A stretch of DNA of 64,000 nucleotides from Lineus longissimus. Taxonomy: Eukaryota > Nemertea > Pilidiophora > Heteronemertea > Lineidae. The stretch is from assembly GCF_910592395.1 (NCBI RefSeq), contig NC_088309.1, forward strand, positions 10,542,501 through 10,606,500. Reading direction: 5' to 3'. Under the pieces are notes generated by a model, which made no database searches, was not told the DNA's origin, and worked only from the letters and a program-made list of their open reading frames with translations. This document shows, in pieces, positions 34,701 through 45,952 of the stretch (within the stretch, counting starts at the first letter, position 1; the number at the start of each line of letters is the position of its first letter). Both the position numbers and the translations under genes were made by a program.

Positions 34701-37700
34701 GATTCCCAATTACAAAGTAGTAGACATTACTTTTTTACCTCGCTAGATAATTATACGTAAGCCTTGGTCTCACCTACATGTAGATGTTTTTAAATCTTCA
34801 ACCTTAAACTGCTTAAGTCCAAGTTACAAAATTTTGATCAACCTCTTCTTTCAAAACACAACATTACTAAAAGTAACTTAGTTAAATGGTTGGATAAGTC
34901 CAGACATACGTGGATAACAAGAATGTAAAGATGACAAAATACTTTTGTACTCTTTCATGAATGAAATATCTTTCAAAACTACGCCTACGGTAAACCAAGA
35001 AATATTTCTGCGCCTTTTCTTACAGTAACAGATGACCGTAAAGAAATATCGCTACAAAACAAGAAAATCTAATTTGAAATTATGGTCAAAGAGCAGAGCT
35101 GTCGTATACGCTTACTTATAGATACACCAAAGATGCAATTTCATAGAACTACAACATATAAATCATATTGACAGTGAATATTTCCCCGTTTAAGGTAACA
35201 ACAGAGGAATTATCTCAGCCCTCCCCTTTTGAAATACAATGTATTTCTCGAGAACCAGATTACATAAAGATGTTTACGATACCTTTTTGTTTAATTTTCC
35301 TTTTTCACTTCTGCGATGAACCCGCGAGCAAACTCGATGATGAGCATGATGAGCGTGTCTCTTTTTAAAAGATAACGTGCGTCCACAAGCCAGCAAGTAC
35401 AGTGTCATAACTGAGAACAAGAACCGACAAAGTCGGAGAGTTTCTGAGGCAGAATTTCCCATTGTTCTGATCAAGAACAGGAACGCGGCCAAAATCTGTT
35501 GGAAGGCTCTGTCGTGCCTTGATGCAACAGATCTACCCGAGTACTTTGATATTGGTTTAACATCTTGGAAATAAAGTCCTGGTACTGGAATCATGGTGGC
35601 TGTTTTTCTCCAAAGAGACGAGCGCATTAGGTTTCTGATTCTTCTGGTTTTTGATTTGCGTTTTGATCTGGTCACGACAACACCGGTACAGCGCTTTGCA
35701 TTCAAGAAGACGGGTTTTACAAAATCTGGTTCAATACCAACTACAGTCTGACCTGACAGCTCAAGATCGAAAGAATGGTCCCCGCTTGCCATGTTTATCC
35801 TTTTATAGTCCGTACGCTGATCAAACACGCCCAGCCTTTGATGTGACTGACACCTGGAATCTCTTATCGACAAGGTTAATCCAAAATGTCCCTTAAAGAG
35901 GGGGGAAAGGTAGTTTCAGATCCCAACCTCGGCACAGAATTGAACAGAAATGTAACTGACTAAATCCTATGTCACGATTTTAAACGACTCTCCAGATATA
36001 AACTGACTTATCTTGATATTGGCGAGTGTTGGGGTAATAGTCCAAGATAACATACAATATTGTTCTGTTCCACATTGGCAAATATAACATGTACCAAAAA
36101 TATTATGCACTTTGACTGTTCATCATGTGATCCTATTGTAATCATGATTGAAATGACCCAGATTCTGCTCAATCGAACAACACGGTGATCAGCGGCACTG
36201 AGTTTGGCCATCATTTCAACCAAACAGGAAGGGCTTTTGTGACATGACATGGAGTCCTGTTCAAACATTTAACTCAAGCTGGAGTTTTCTCAATTTGAAG
36301 TTCCCACTCAAAATCAAATACAGTAGAATCACTCTATTAAGGACACCCTCAGGACTGACAAGTGCTGTCCCTAATAGAGAGGTGTCCTGATTAGAGAAGT
36401 CCAATTGAAAGGAAACTACCAATTTGGGACCAAAACTAGTGTCCTTAATAGAGAGGTTGTCCTTAATAGAGAGGTGTTCGCTAAGTGAGGTTCCACTGTA
36501 CTGCTTCAAGGACTAAGTTGCGAAACTCAAACAACATTTCCAAATTTTGTATCCAGTTCTGAATGCGCATGACATTTAATGGTAAACTGCACCTTAGTTA
36601 CCTTGATTACTTCTCATTGTATTGCTTGTACAAAATTTGCTTTAAGGGTGGGTTACTGTTTCAAAACACTTTTAAGTAACGATAAAATGCATGCATATAC
36701 CTGATTACTATCTTGAGTCTTTGCCACAATTTCATCATCTGATGGCTTCAGAACCTGACGATAGGTAACATAACCGACGCCGCAGCCAACCGTGATGAGA
36801 ACAGAACGACTCGACAAGATGGAGCGCTTCCTGGGCTGCTGGGCTGTGCGCGTCACGAAGGAAACTGAAAGAAGTCAAAAGTGACAACAGTTGGATGATT
36901 GAATTCTTCCATGATATGGAGTGCCCTTTGAGCCTTCTTGAGCGGCAGGACTGTTTGAGCTGTAAAGTAAACTGTGCGAAGTTAAAACAATGAGCAAAAC
37001 GGCGACTTCTACAGCACTTTTCCTTGGCGACCTGAGCCTTGCATGGAACTTGGAAGCGCTTTGTAACAGTGGTCATTACTGTATATTCAGGTCTCCTCAG
37101 CAGATCTGTTTTGCCCATACAGCAGCAGCAATACACATGAGCCCTCGACAAAGGGGTGCCAAGACTGGGAATTGAACCCACAAACACAAGCCTGTGCCCA
37201 GGGACTGAGCCAGATACCTTTTTTATAAGGTAGTACAAGTACTGCAAACTTCATGATCCTCCACATCTAATTTTTTTGCTATCGCCCTTCGATCACATTA
37301 TGAGGTTCATGTACAACAGGCTGATAATGATTTCAATTGTCAGCTGTAGAAAGACCTTCAAATTAAAAATACAAGAGCCAACTGCATAAATATAATTGCC
37401 TTAGATACAGTTATATTATTTTATTTAGTTGTTTTTAGAAGCTTCACACTTGCTTCAACAAACAATTTCACTCTCTGGCCAAATTCCGTACGGTCTGGCC
37501 TGTCAGCCAACTATGATATGAATGTTCCTTATCTCCCATGCTGTGCCTTTTATACCCCAATAGTATCAGCGACCGAGTGAGTCATGTGATCACTGCTCCA
37601 GCCTATCAGATGCCAAGATCAAATATGACTGACAATCTATGATCTCATTTCAATGAGAAGCAAATCTCGATCCTAAATTATTGACTTATCATGAATTTAA

Positions 37701-40672
37701 CCCTTCGACCCATGCAGAATTGAAACAGGTGCAATAGAGGAAATTACTGTTAACCCATTGAATTTCGTGATTGTTTTGCATAGGGTCAAATGTGAACATC
37801 AATGCTGTAAAATTCACTGATGATCTTATGATATAATCATCAAATCCCCCCCCCCTTTTGCTGGCATATTTTTATCGCCACCCTCTATTGTACTAAATTT
37901 ATGTACCTCGCGCAACTTGAGTTTGGGGAAATGTGACTCGATTTTGTTATCTGTGTAACGGAGTGTTGAAAATAGGGGCTTACTGCGAGGCTTGAATCTG
38001 AAAGACAGGGGTCCATTTGCCTTACACAGGCTATGGTTTGTCGACTCAGAAAACACCCCTCGTCACACAATTTTTGGTACAAGGAAGCTCTACACATGAC
38101 ATTGGGAACGACCCACCCACACCCAGGTTATCTCAGTTCTACATTTGTATATGTCAAGCTAAAAGCATTAAGTTTGATAACACTTGTGCAAAGTTTAAGG
38201 GGAAATGATGTACAGTCTGGCTTGGCAGCCACGAAGTAAAAGAATGACGCTTGACCTCCATTGGCAGCTTTTATACTCGGCGTAAGTGGTATAAGTGGGT
38301 TATCACAAATTATTATCAATCATGTGCAATAGTGACACAGTCATCTGATGTCCTGTTACGAGATGACCAGGTTATCGAAAGAGGTCACGGACAATAAATC
38401 TTGAAAGCGATAAAGATTGTTTGTCTCTTACAAAAAATCAACACTCCGGACAAAGGTGGATCTGGCTAAAAAAATAATTAGTAATTTCCGAGCCTGAATT
38501 TTAGCCTGGATGTGGCGTGCTTAAGCACTACACAAAACAACAACAGTCATATCATAACTATTAAGTATTTGCAGAGGCACTCTGGGGTACCGCTGTCAGT
38601 AAGGGCGTTGCAGGCAAGCCTCAACCTGTCATATACTCAACCTGTCATATAGCTAATGTTGGCAATATTTTACTCCTTTGGAGGGTGGAATAAGCTGCTG
38701 GAAACGTGAAATTGGTCAATCCCAATATCAAATGATTTGATTTCTAAAATGTTGCGCTTAAGTTTACATTAACCAGTTTTCTACCGAACATAAACTATCA
38801 CTATTAATTAACTTCTTCGATATTTTCGAGCAGTTACATCTCAGTTAGGTATTTCAAAATTCAATGTGACATTTCTGAAACAAAAATTAGGGTCAAGTTG
38901 GGGCAACAACCCATATTTGGTAATGGTCTGGCATTCACCTGTCAACTCACCAAACTTGTCTGAGCAGAACCCAAGTACATTTTAAGTAGGCAATGTACGG
39001 TCTGGCTTGGCAGCCGATCTAGTTTAGAATGATCAGTGGCATCCATATTCCTCGCTTTTATACCAAGATTGAGATCATGACGTAATGATTGACATTCCAT
39101 ATCAATTGGCCAAAAACATCAAAGGTGGTTGGTATTTATTTAGAAGAGACAAGTAGCTCTTAAAATATTTGACTTGACCCAGCTTGATAAATCTGTCAGA
39201 ACAAGAATCAAAGGCCCAAATCAACATCTTATCAACTGAACCTGGGACATGATCTCAATGAACTATGAATCAACTTGACTTGCCAAATTTTTTAACCCTT
39301 TTTAGTTCCATGTAGTCCGGCATGTCTGGTTTGTAATAGGGTTTAGGCTTTTCAAGGCGTTGTTAGAAATGAACTGAATTGTTTTTGGTCTTTTCTGACA
39401 GTAGGCCACTACTTGAAGATTGTTTATGGCACCTACCGTCTGGCTTTTTTTGCAGGATGAGAAGTGTTACATTGTTGAGAGTTTTGAGATAGTAAGTGAG
39501 ACAGAAAATTATACCATGTAACAAATTCAATTCAGACAATTGGCCTCTTCTTAAAGATTTTTTGGCTCAGATTAGGGCTGTTTTGCAGAATGAGAATTGA
39601 TACATTGTTGTGAGTTTTTAGTTACAAAGTGCGATAGAATATTATTCCATATAACAAAGTTAACTCAGTGTACAGTAACGTCAACAGGCTATAGAGACTT
39701 TTCAGTCCATACATGATTCTCTGGCTAAGAAGCTTTTAAAGACAGGGCAATTCTTTCTCTCCAGAAATTTAAAGAAACAACATTTTGGTTTCAACAACTG
39801 TGAGTAAAAAGAGTACAGACCCACCCGTCAGCCCAAAGAAAGTCAACTGAAGTTCTCACCGCCATATTGTCAGCTTTTATACTGAACAAGTAGGTTATCT
39901 TGCAGAAAATCCTATTTTGAATGATAGGACAACTTGACTGATATTGCTAATCTTTGAACTATTGATCTGGCCTAAGATTAAGAGATTGATGGACAAACAG
40001 ACCTCTTCTCGGTACGTGCCAGGACTTATCTTCGTTTCAAAATAAAAGTTAGACGTCAATCGATTTTTGATATTTTTCTGATCTTGCAGACCGCTCTATG
40101 CTAAAGTTGCCATTAATAAAACACCCACTTCATTGTGGGCTCTTGATACACATGACAATATCATCAATATCATTTATTTTTGGCTGAAAACAAAATAGTT
40201 GTACATTTTTGGCTGACTCGAAACACAACTTTAGTCATCAACAATTAGAAACAGCTGTCACCTCTTTAATCGCTATATGAACTATGTAGGCCCCAACCAA
40301 ATATCCTCCAGTTGTCATTTGATTGATCTTCAAAAATTGTTGACGTTCAGAATGAAAAAAGTATACCAGGTGCATGGCATTCGAAGGACTATTCAATTTG
40401 CCAGCAGCTTTTTGTTTTTTTGACACTATGCATCGCGCTTCACACCTCAGCAGAGAGCTCGGGAACTATCGATAGTTACATTACAGCAGAGCGGTCCCTC
40501 AAAATCCAACTGAGTTATTTGTCTCCGACTTATCTGCAAGATGACATGAATTGAACTTAATGCAGTTGTGTATATATTATTATTACATACCACTAGGTGA
40601 AGATTTTGAGTCTCTTAGAACTGTCTTCACTCCATCTCTGAAGGTACGGCCAAGAACTCTTCCAAGCATCAT
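31703..40672 (-). CDS. PISD: Phosphatidylserine decarboxylase, mitochondrial
   Basis: Six coding exons: 40672-40591, 36864-36701, 33753-33517, 33268-32941, 32479-32319, 31939-31703; phases agree and give about 402 aa, the usual length. The start has two ATGs (40672 and 40669) and a basic amphipathic mitochondrial presequence ([15 protein letters not shown]), then a membrane segment ([15 protein letters not shown]). Family blocks follow: [41 protein letters not shown] (catalytic Asp), [12 protein letters not shown] (His) and [13 protein letters not shown]. In LGST the chain self-cleaves between Gly and Ser, giving alpha and beta chains and the pyruvoyl group. It converts phosphatidylserine to phosphatidylethanolamine in the inner mitochondrial membrane. 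Intron 1 is about 3.7 kb. Stop is TGA at 31703-31705. Confidence 0.95.
33980..34157. mobile_element. Tigger/pogo-like MITE, copy 2
   Basis: TA-flanked; starts CAGTGGAACCTTCC and ends near GGTTCCAACG (one changed end). The same TCTATTGAGGACAC core is present. Lies within the PISD gene, intron between exons 36701-36864 and 33517-33753. Confidence 0.75.
36321..36498. mobile_element. Tigger/pogo-like MITE, copy 3
   Basis: TA-flanked; starts CAGTAGAATCACTC and ends GAGGTTCCACTG. Same family and same PISD intron as copy 2, but opposite internal orientation judged by the order of the GGACACCCTCAGGACTGAC block. Confidence 0.8.
37120..37225 (-). mobile_element. tRNA-derived SINE head fragment
   Basis: On the minus strand, TGGCTCAGTCCCTGG (A-box like) and GGTTCAATTCC (B box) occur at tRNA spacing. 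No full body is defined. It lies in PISD intron 1. Confidence 0.45.
37488..39881. repeat. Four diverged modules with constant internal spacing in PISD intron 1
   Basis: The motif GTACGGTCTGGCTTGGCAGCC or variants occurs at 37488, 38210, 38995 and 39813. Each is followed 58-60 bases later by CTTTTATAC (37546, 38268, 39055, 39873). Modules are 720-820 bases apart. Copies 2 and 4 also share AAGTRGGTTATC just after the TATA-like word. The nature is unknown: an old tandem duplication or a promoter-bearing repeat. Confidence 0.55.
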
Positions 40673-40947
40673 GACCTAGAATCTCAACCTGACAAATGTT
40701 GATCAGCGACTGCGTACGGCTGGTGGTGACTGAAAATGGAAATGATGTGAATGATTTTGGCATCATCCGAATAAACGGAACCAGACATCATCATTATTAC
40801 ACACACACAAGCCTCTTTTTGTTCTCCCGAAGATTCACCTGGGTCGCCTAATGTCATATGATTGAGTATGGACCTGCCTGCTAGTGCTAATGCTATACCG
40901 GTAGGGCCTACTACCGTCACAACTTCTTCACTATATGACCGTTAAAG

Positions 40948-41127
40948 AAGTTCGGTCCCAGATATGCCGATGGTACGGTTGGCGCATAACTGACCAATCG
41001 GCTAACAGAGCCAGCAAATGATTTAAATCATGCATAATCAGGTGTGCAACGTCATTTTATTGCTGGCTCTGTTAGCCGATTGGCAAGTTGTGTGCAAACC
41101 ATCAGCCGCCATCCTGGACCGAAGTTC
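40948..41127. mobile_element. Foldback MITE-like element upstream of PISD
   Basis: A perfect 24-bp inverted repeat (40994-41017 versus 41060-41083; CCAATCGGCTAACAGAGCC) extends outward as an imperfect palindrome to TTCGGTCC/GGACCGAA ends, leaving a 42-base loop. No coding. It is about 280 bases upstream of the PISD start codon. Confidence 0.65.
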
Positions 41128-41434
41128 CCAATTGTACTAGGACGTATTGGCAGATGCTCGATCCACGCCGGCCACCCTCTTGGCCCTGGTATGCCTCGGG
41201 TCCCGGTGAATCATCTTAGCAGGTTGATAGTACGGTCCATTATCGACTCTATATGGAACAGTGGGATGATGGACAGTGATGCGACAGAGGGAGTGGTGAC
41301 CAAGAGTCACGACGGTCTATATATGGACCATCCATTCCATGCTGCTGCTCGCTCGCCATGCCTGCCCCTACCCTTGACGACAGCCACATGGCTATGTCAG
41401 TTTTACACCACTAAGCACTGGTACCACTATAGTT

Positions 41435-42119
41435 CCATGCACTTGATTGGTAACAACGTTTACATAACCTAGTGTTACCCATCGTCACGTCACCATGCAT
41501 TTTTACATTAATACTGTACTGTAACAAACCGATACAGAAACCTGTCTAGTGTAGGATCGATGCTGCAAGAACTAGGATGGCCATCACTCGAACAAAGGAG
41601 ACAAGAACATCGCCTATCAATGCTATATAAGATCAAAACAGGAGCCGTCGACATCACAACAAGCCGTCTCACACCATCCAGATGACACCACAAACAACAT
41701 CACAACTCGGCATTTCAAACAATAGGAAGTAGCAAAGATTACGTAAAACATTCATTTTACCCAAGAACCATTAAGAATGGAATGCACTCCAATTCGATCC
41801 GGAGCAATGCGGAAATGTGGACCAGTTCAAAACCAAGCTGCTGGCCACAAGACGCACACTAACGAGCGAATAGTTTACGAGAAGAAGCGTCGATGATGTC
41901 CCCAGCACCACTGACGTCTTTACGAACTCTTTACCACACGTTAATTGTTAATTGGACATTGCATCGACTTTTAAAACACGTTTACCCTTCCCTCCGTGCA
42001 TGGGCAAACAGTCCAACTGCCACAACCTTCATTAATGAAGTAGAGTAGTTTAGAAGAAGAACGTGACCCGAGGGCTGACGGGACGTCTTCGTAAACGTTG
42101 TTCCCAATCAAGTGCATGG
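41435..42119 (+). mobile_element. LINE 3' remnant enclosed by a 29-bp inverted repeat
   Basis: Bases 41560-41860 translate to a LINE ORF2 C-terminus: LQELGWPSLEQRRQEHRLS, FYPRTIK, then after a one-base frameshift WNALQFDP and QFKTKLL. The repeat CCATGCACTTGATTGG with AACAACGTTTAC at 41435-41463 returns inverted at 42091-42119 with one mismatch. The remnant is dead. Whether the inverted repeat is part of the same element is unclear. Confidence 0.6.
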
Positions 42120-42685
42120 ATCTGTAAGAACTATATAACTCAACTGTTGATCTTACACTACTCACTATAGTGTTGGATCTTACCAAAAAAAGTCAAGATA
42201 GTTCAGGAACCTTTGTTGCATAAGACAACTATGCGTGTATCTTGTATGTAAAAGTATGTACACTTTACAAAATGTAGAACTCATGTGTAACAAAAGGTCA
42301 AGGCCAAATCAAAATTTCTATGGTGCCCGAAAAGTAGGCTATTATTTTCTTTTCTAAATAATACACATTTTGATAATCTGTCGTCTTCAAATCACTTATA
42401 TTCATGGCTGTGTTATAAATATATCATTTCAAATTATCTTTCGTAGGCTACCATTTAATACCCAGTTATCCAATAACATTTATCATAAAGTTCGAGTACC
42501 AGTAGTTCATAAAATTTAAATTTCACCAATGCAACACCGTACACACAGTTCCGGCCCGATCCGGCCCGGTTTGGTCCGTTTCGGTCCGTTCCTGCTTTTT
42601 TACGCACCCGTACACACACAGTCCAAGGCGGAAACGATCATTTATTTTCCTTTGATATTTTCACTGTTTACTCAAAACTTTAGTA

Positions 42686-43809
42686 ATGCCATTCCTTGAT
42701 ATTTCTACCAATGTCAGCAAGGACAAAGTAACTAATGATTTCTTGAAGAAAGCGACCGAAAAAATGGCAGCAGCCCTTTCTAAAGATCCGAAAGTAAGTT
42801 TATTTTTTTGGAAAAATCTTGAAATGCAGGGTGGCTCACAAAAAAACCCCATCATCTGTAGCATATACATGTAGCATGTACATGAGGATGAGGTCAACCC
42901 CCCCCCCCCCCCCCCCCCGATAGATCCCCAACACTGACTTTGTTAAAGTAGGATGGCTTGCTGTCGTTGGCACAGTAGGGCAAGCCCGAGCCAGGGTCCC
43001 AGGTGCAGATATTTGGTGATGGAGGCGAATCTTCCAAGCCCCCCGTCATGTCCCCGGTTATCAAAATGATTACTTTTGCCATACAGTACTCAAACTTTAT
43101 CATACAGGCATCTAATTCTCATTATTCTCAATTTCAGGTGTGTGTGGTGCGTCTCCAGTGCGATGCAAGTATGACTCGGAATGGTGTCAATACACCCTTT
43201 GCCATTGTCCAGCTGCAAAGCATTGGCTTTGCAAAGACTCCCCATGAGATAACTGAACTTCTTGGTCCCTTTTTTTGTGAAGCCCTTGGAATTCCTGATG
43301 ATGGGTGAGATATGTCGTTGGAACCATGCTCGCATGGACAGCGCTCTTTTAGCAACTTTTATTCACAATGAGAATTTGCTCTTAATTAAAATCAGCATTT
43401 GTCCGCCTCAAGGGTGTCCTCAATGAAGTGATTCTACTGTATAATAAACAAGTGATTTCTCCAAACAGGATTATAATTGAATAACCATTTAACTGCAATA
43501 GTTAATGCACTAGAACAGGGTGTACCATAGGCCTGTCTGAAATTCACAAGCCATCTCCAGAACTGCCTCCGAGCGTAACACTGTCGAAAATCATCATAAG
43601 ATATAATCAGCATCAGTGTGATATTATATGTGGCGGTGCGTGATGGTAAGCAGGCAAGCCATTGGCACTGCCAGTGCCTATATCTTTGATCAGTCCAACA
43701 ATTTGCTTTTCTCTTTTACAGATACTACATTTTCTTCAATGATTTTACGTATGAAAATGTCGGTTACAACCACAAGAGCTTCAGGAAATTCTTGGACTCG
43801 AAGAAGTAG
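42686..43809 (+). CDS. MIF / D-dopachrome tautomerase family protein
   Basis: Three exons, 42686-42793, 43138-43304 and 43722-43809, with agreeing phases (0, then 2), give 120 aa, close to MIF and DDT. It starts MPFLDISTNV: Pro follows the initiator Met, as needed for the catalytic N-terminal proline of the tautomerase fold. Middle exon: FAIVQLQSIGF answers to the CSLHSIGKIG strand of MIF. Last exon: YYIFFNDFTYENVGYNHKSF matches the MIF end. The CxxC of vertebrate MIF is absent (NTPFA in its place), as in DDT. Family members are tautomerases, and in animals also secreted cytokine-like proteins without a signal peptide; none is seen here. MIF versus DDT is not settled by eye. Confidence 0.9.
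42898..42918. repeat. Poly-C tract
   Basis: 21 consecutive C in intron 1 of the MIF-like gene. Similar G runs occur at 50541-50562 (22) and 55132-55147 (16). Confidence 0.9.
43400..43439. mobile_element. Tigger/pogo-like MITE fragment, copy 4
   Basis: Only one end survives: GGGTGTCCTC then GATTCTACTG followed by TA. Lies in intron 2 of the MIF-like gene. Confidence 0.6.
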
Positions 43810-44303
43810 ATTAGAGACCATACAAGCTCTCACACTTTTGGTGACATAGTTGCCTTGGTTACAGAATAGTAGTAGAAGTACATTTATACCTGTAAAAGAA
43901 TCTGCCATTCCGCCATACAATTGATCTCTTGGTGCTCCACTGATTATGAACATGATAATGTTTAGAATGCTTTAAATTACCCGGTACATGTGAATGCTTT
44001 ATCAATCTTGACGCTGTTTTATGCACATATAGACTCATTTTCTTCAATTCAATTGAATTTTCATTTGTTCTTTTTCAAGAATTCAGAATTCATTTTTCAC
44101 TTTTTGAATTTGGTGCCTGAGATCATGTGACAGACTAAGAAATACAGAGTTTCCGTCATCCACGCAAAAAGTCATCCAAGTGCTGCCATCTGAGAAGTTT
44201 TACCGTAACTGTATTTTAGAATTACCCATGTACCATGCGGACGTACGTGGAATGTCCAAATCAATGGGAATAACGATAAACCTTGGCACACTACATGCAT
44301 GAA

Positions 44304-44468
44304 ATGTGGACGTACGTCAAACATCTATATGGCGCATCAATTACCAAAAAGTGGACGTACGCCATACGTCTATAAGGCGCACCAATTACCAAAAAGTGGA
44401 CGTACGCCATAAGTCTATAAGGCGCACCAATTACCAAAAAGTGGACGTACGCCATACGTCTTTAAGGC
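44304..44468. repeat. 45-bp tandem repeat with ACGTAC palindromes
   Basis: GTGGACGTACG recurs with a 45-base period at 44351, 44396 and 44441, plus a diverged copy near 44305. Each unit contains GACGTACG and a (A)TACGTC word that can pair with it. There is no gene nearby other than the MIF-like 3' region. Confidence 0.8.
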
Positions 44469-44574
44469 ACCCAAAGGATTAAATAGTAATAAATTCATTC
44501 AAAATGAAAAACAATTTGTTTGTTTATATTTGAATTATCACTGGCGGCCATTTCTTCGGCGTCCTCAGTTCTCC

Positions 44575-45230
44575 GGGACATCAGTCAGGGTGACAACGTG
44601 GACCAGAGACAAACTGACAATGTGGACCAGAGACAAACTGGTCTTGCAGTAACTCATTGTCACAACTACAATTCACAGATGGTCACATCAAGGATATCCT
44701 CCAGAACATCAGTCAGGGTTACAACGTGGACCAGAGACAAACTGGTCTGGCAGTTACTGTCATTGTCACAACTACAGTTCACAGATGGTCACATCAGGGA
44801 TATCCTCCAGAACGTCAGTCAGGGTGACAACGTGAACCCGAGACAAACTGATCTGGCAGTAACTGTCATTGTCACAACTACAGTTCACAGATGGTCACAT
44901 CAGGGATATCCTCCAGAACGTCAGTCAGGGTGACAACGTGAACCCGAGACAAACTGGTCTGGCAGTAACTGTCCTTGTCGCAACTACAGTTCATAGATGG
45001 TCACATCAGGGATATCCTCCAGAACATCAGTCAGGGTGACAATGTGAACCCGAGACAAACTGGTCTGGCAGTAACTCTCACTGTCACAATGATGGTCCAT
45101 AGGTGGTCACATCAGGATTATCTTCCAGAACATCAGTCGGGCTGACTACAAGGAACCCGAGACAAACTGTTGTCATAACCACGGTCCTTTGATGTTCACA
45201 ATCGAGAAATACCAGTCAGGCAGACAAGCT
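44575..45230. repeat. About 105-bp tandem repeat, five to six copies
   Basis: CAGTCAGGGTGACAACGTG and GATATCCTCCAGAAC recur about every 105 bases. The first copy has an extra 24-base internal duplication (GACAATGTGGACCAGA). Late copies are more diverged. The open frame seen across it is a by-product. Confidence 0.85.
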
Positions 45231-45952
45231 GGACTGGGGACAAAGCACCACTCGATCAAATTCCTTCTTGGTACTCAAGATGGGCCACAAAGAACTTAAG
45301 TTCAAGGCACAAATTTCATGTAACACATTTATCCTCAGGATGATGCTACCCTACCCAGTTACATTCAAAACATTGAAGCAAGCATAAATATAAATGCCAT
45401 TATAATGCGGATCCTCTTTTCCAGTGGTAAAGAGAGAATGAATCGTCTCAGTCCAGAGTATGTCAATTCTGTAACTTGATCATAGCACAGGTTTGAGAAA
45501 CGGACACTTATATACAGCACGACTCTGCTATTGACATAGAAACGGATTCCAGTAGTCCATTCACATATTTTCTCTATAATCCATCATGTGTTTTCGTATA
45601 ATATCTGGCAATACCTCGTTTACTTTTCTGGTCTAATGGACAGACAGTCCAGTTTCAGCATGGGCAACTGGTGCGTTTCGAATCTTGTTTGACGACAGGA
45701 TATCCTTTTCATAGGTACATCTGCAAAGAAAAGTAAACAGCGAGGAGGGAACAATCATATTGGTATTTCAAACTAGACAAGATTTCATATCAAGCAGAGC
45801 TCTGAGGTGCCTAAAGGGCGGGGGTCAACAATGCTGGTTTCGAAAAATTTAAGCCCTTTCCATTTTTTTCCAATTTCAAATAGCAAGCCCAACACATAAA
45901 AGTCGCACACAATAAACAACTTACTGGAGACAATACATTTATATGTAAAACA

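Noticed and set aside
36735-37247. 170-codon minus-strand frame
   Set aside because: It runs across the PISD second-exon acceptor and a SINE fragment; the true exon uses another frame.
40591-40672. Reading the [10 protein letters not shown] segment as a separate small gene
   Set aside because: Its phase-1 donor joins cleanly to PISD exon 36864-36701 and gives a mitochondrial presequence.
44304-45230. Regular repeats that could suggest a CRISPR array
   Set aside because: Units are contiguous, with no unique spacers, and the genome is eukaryotic.
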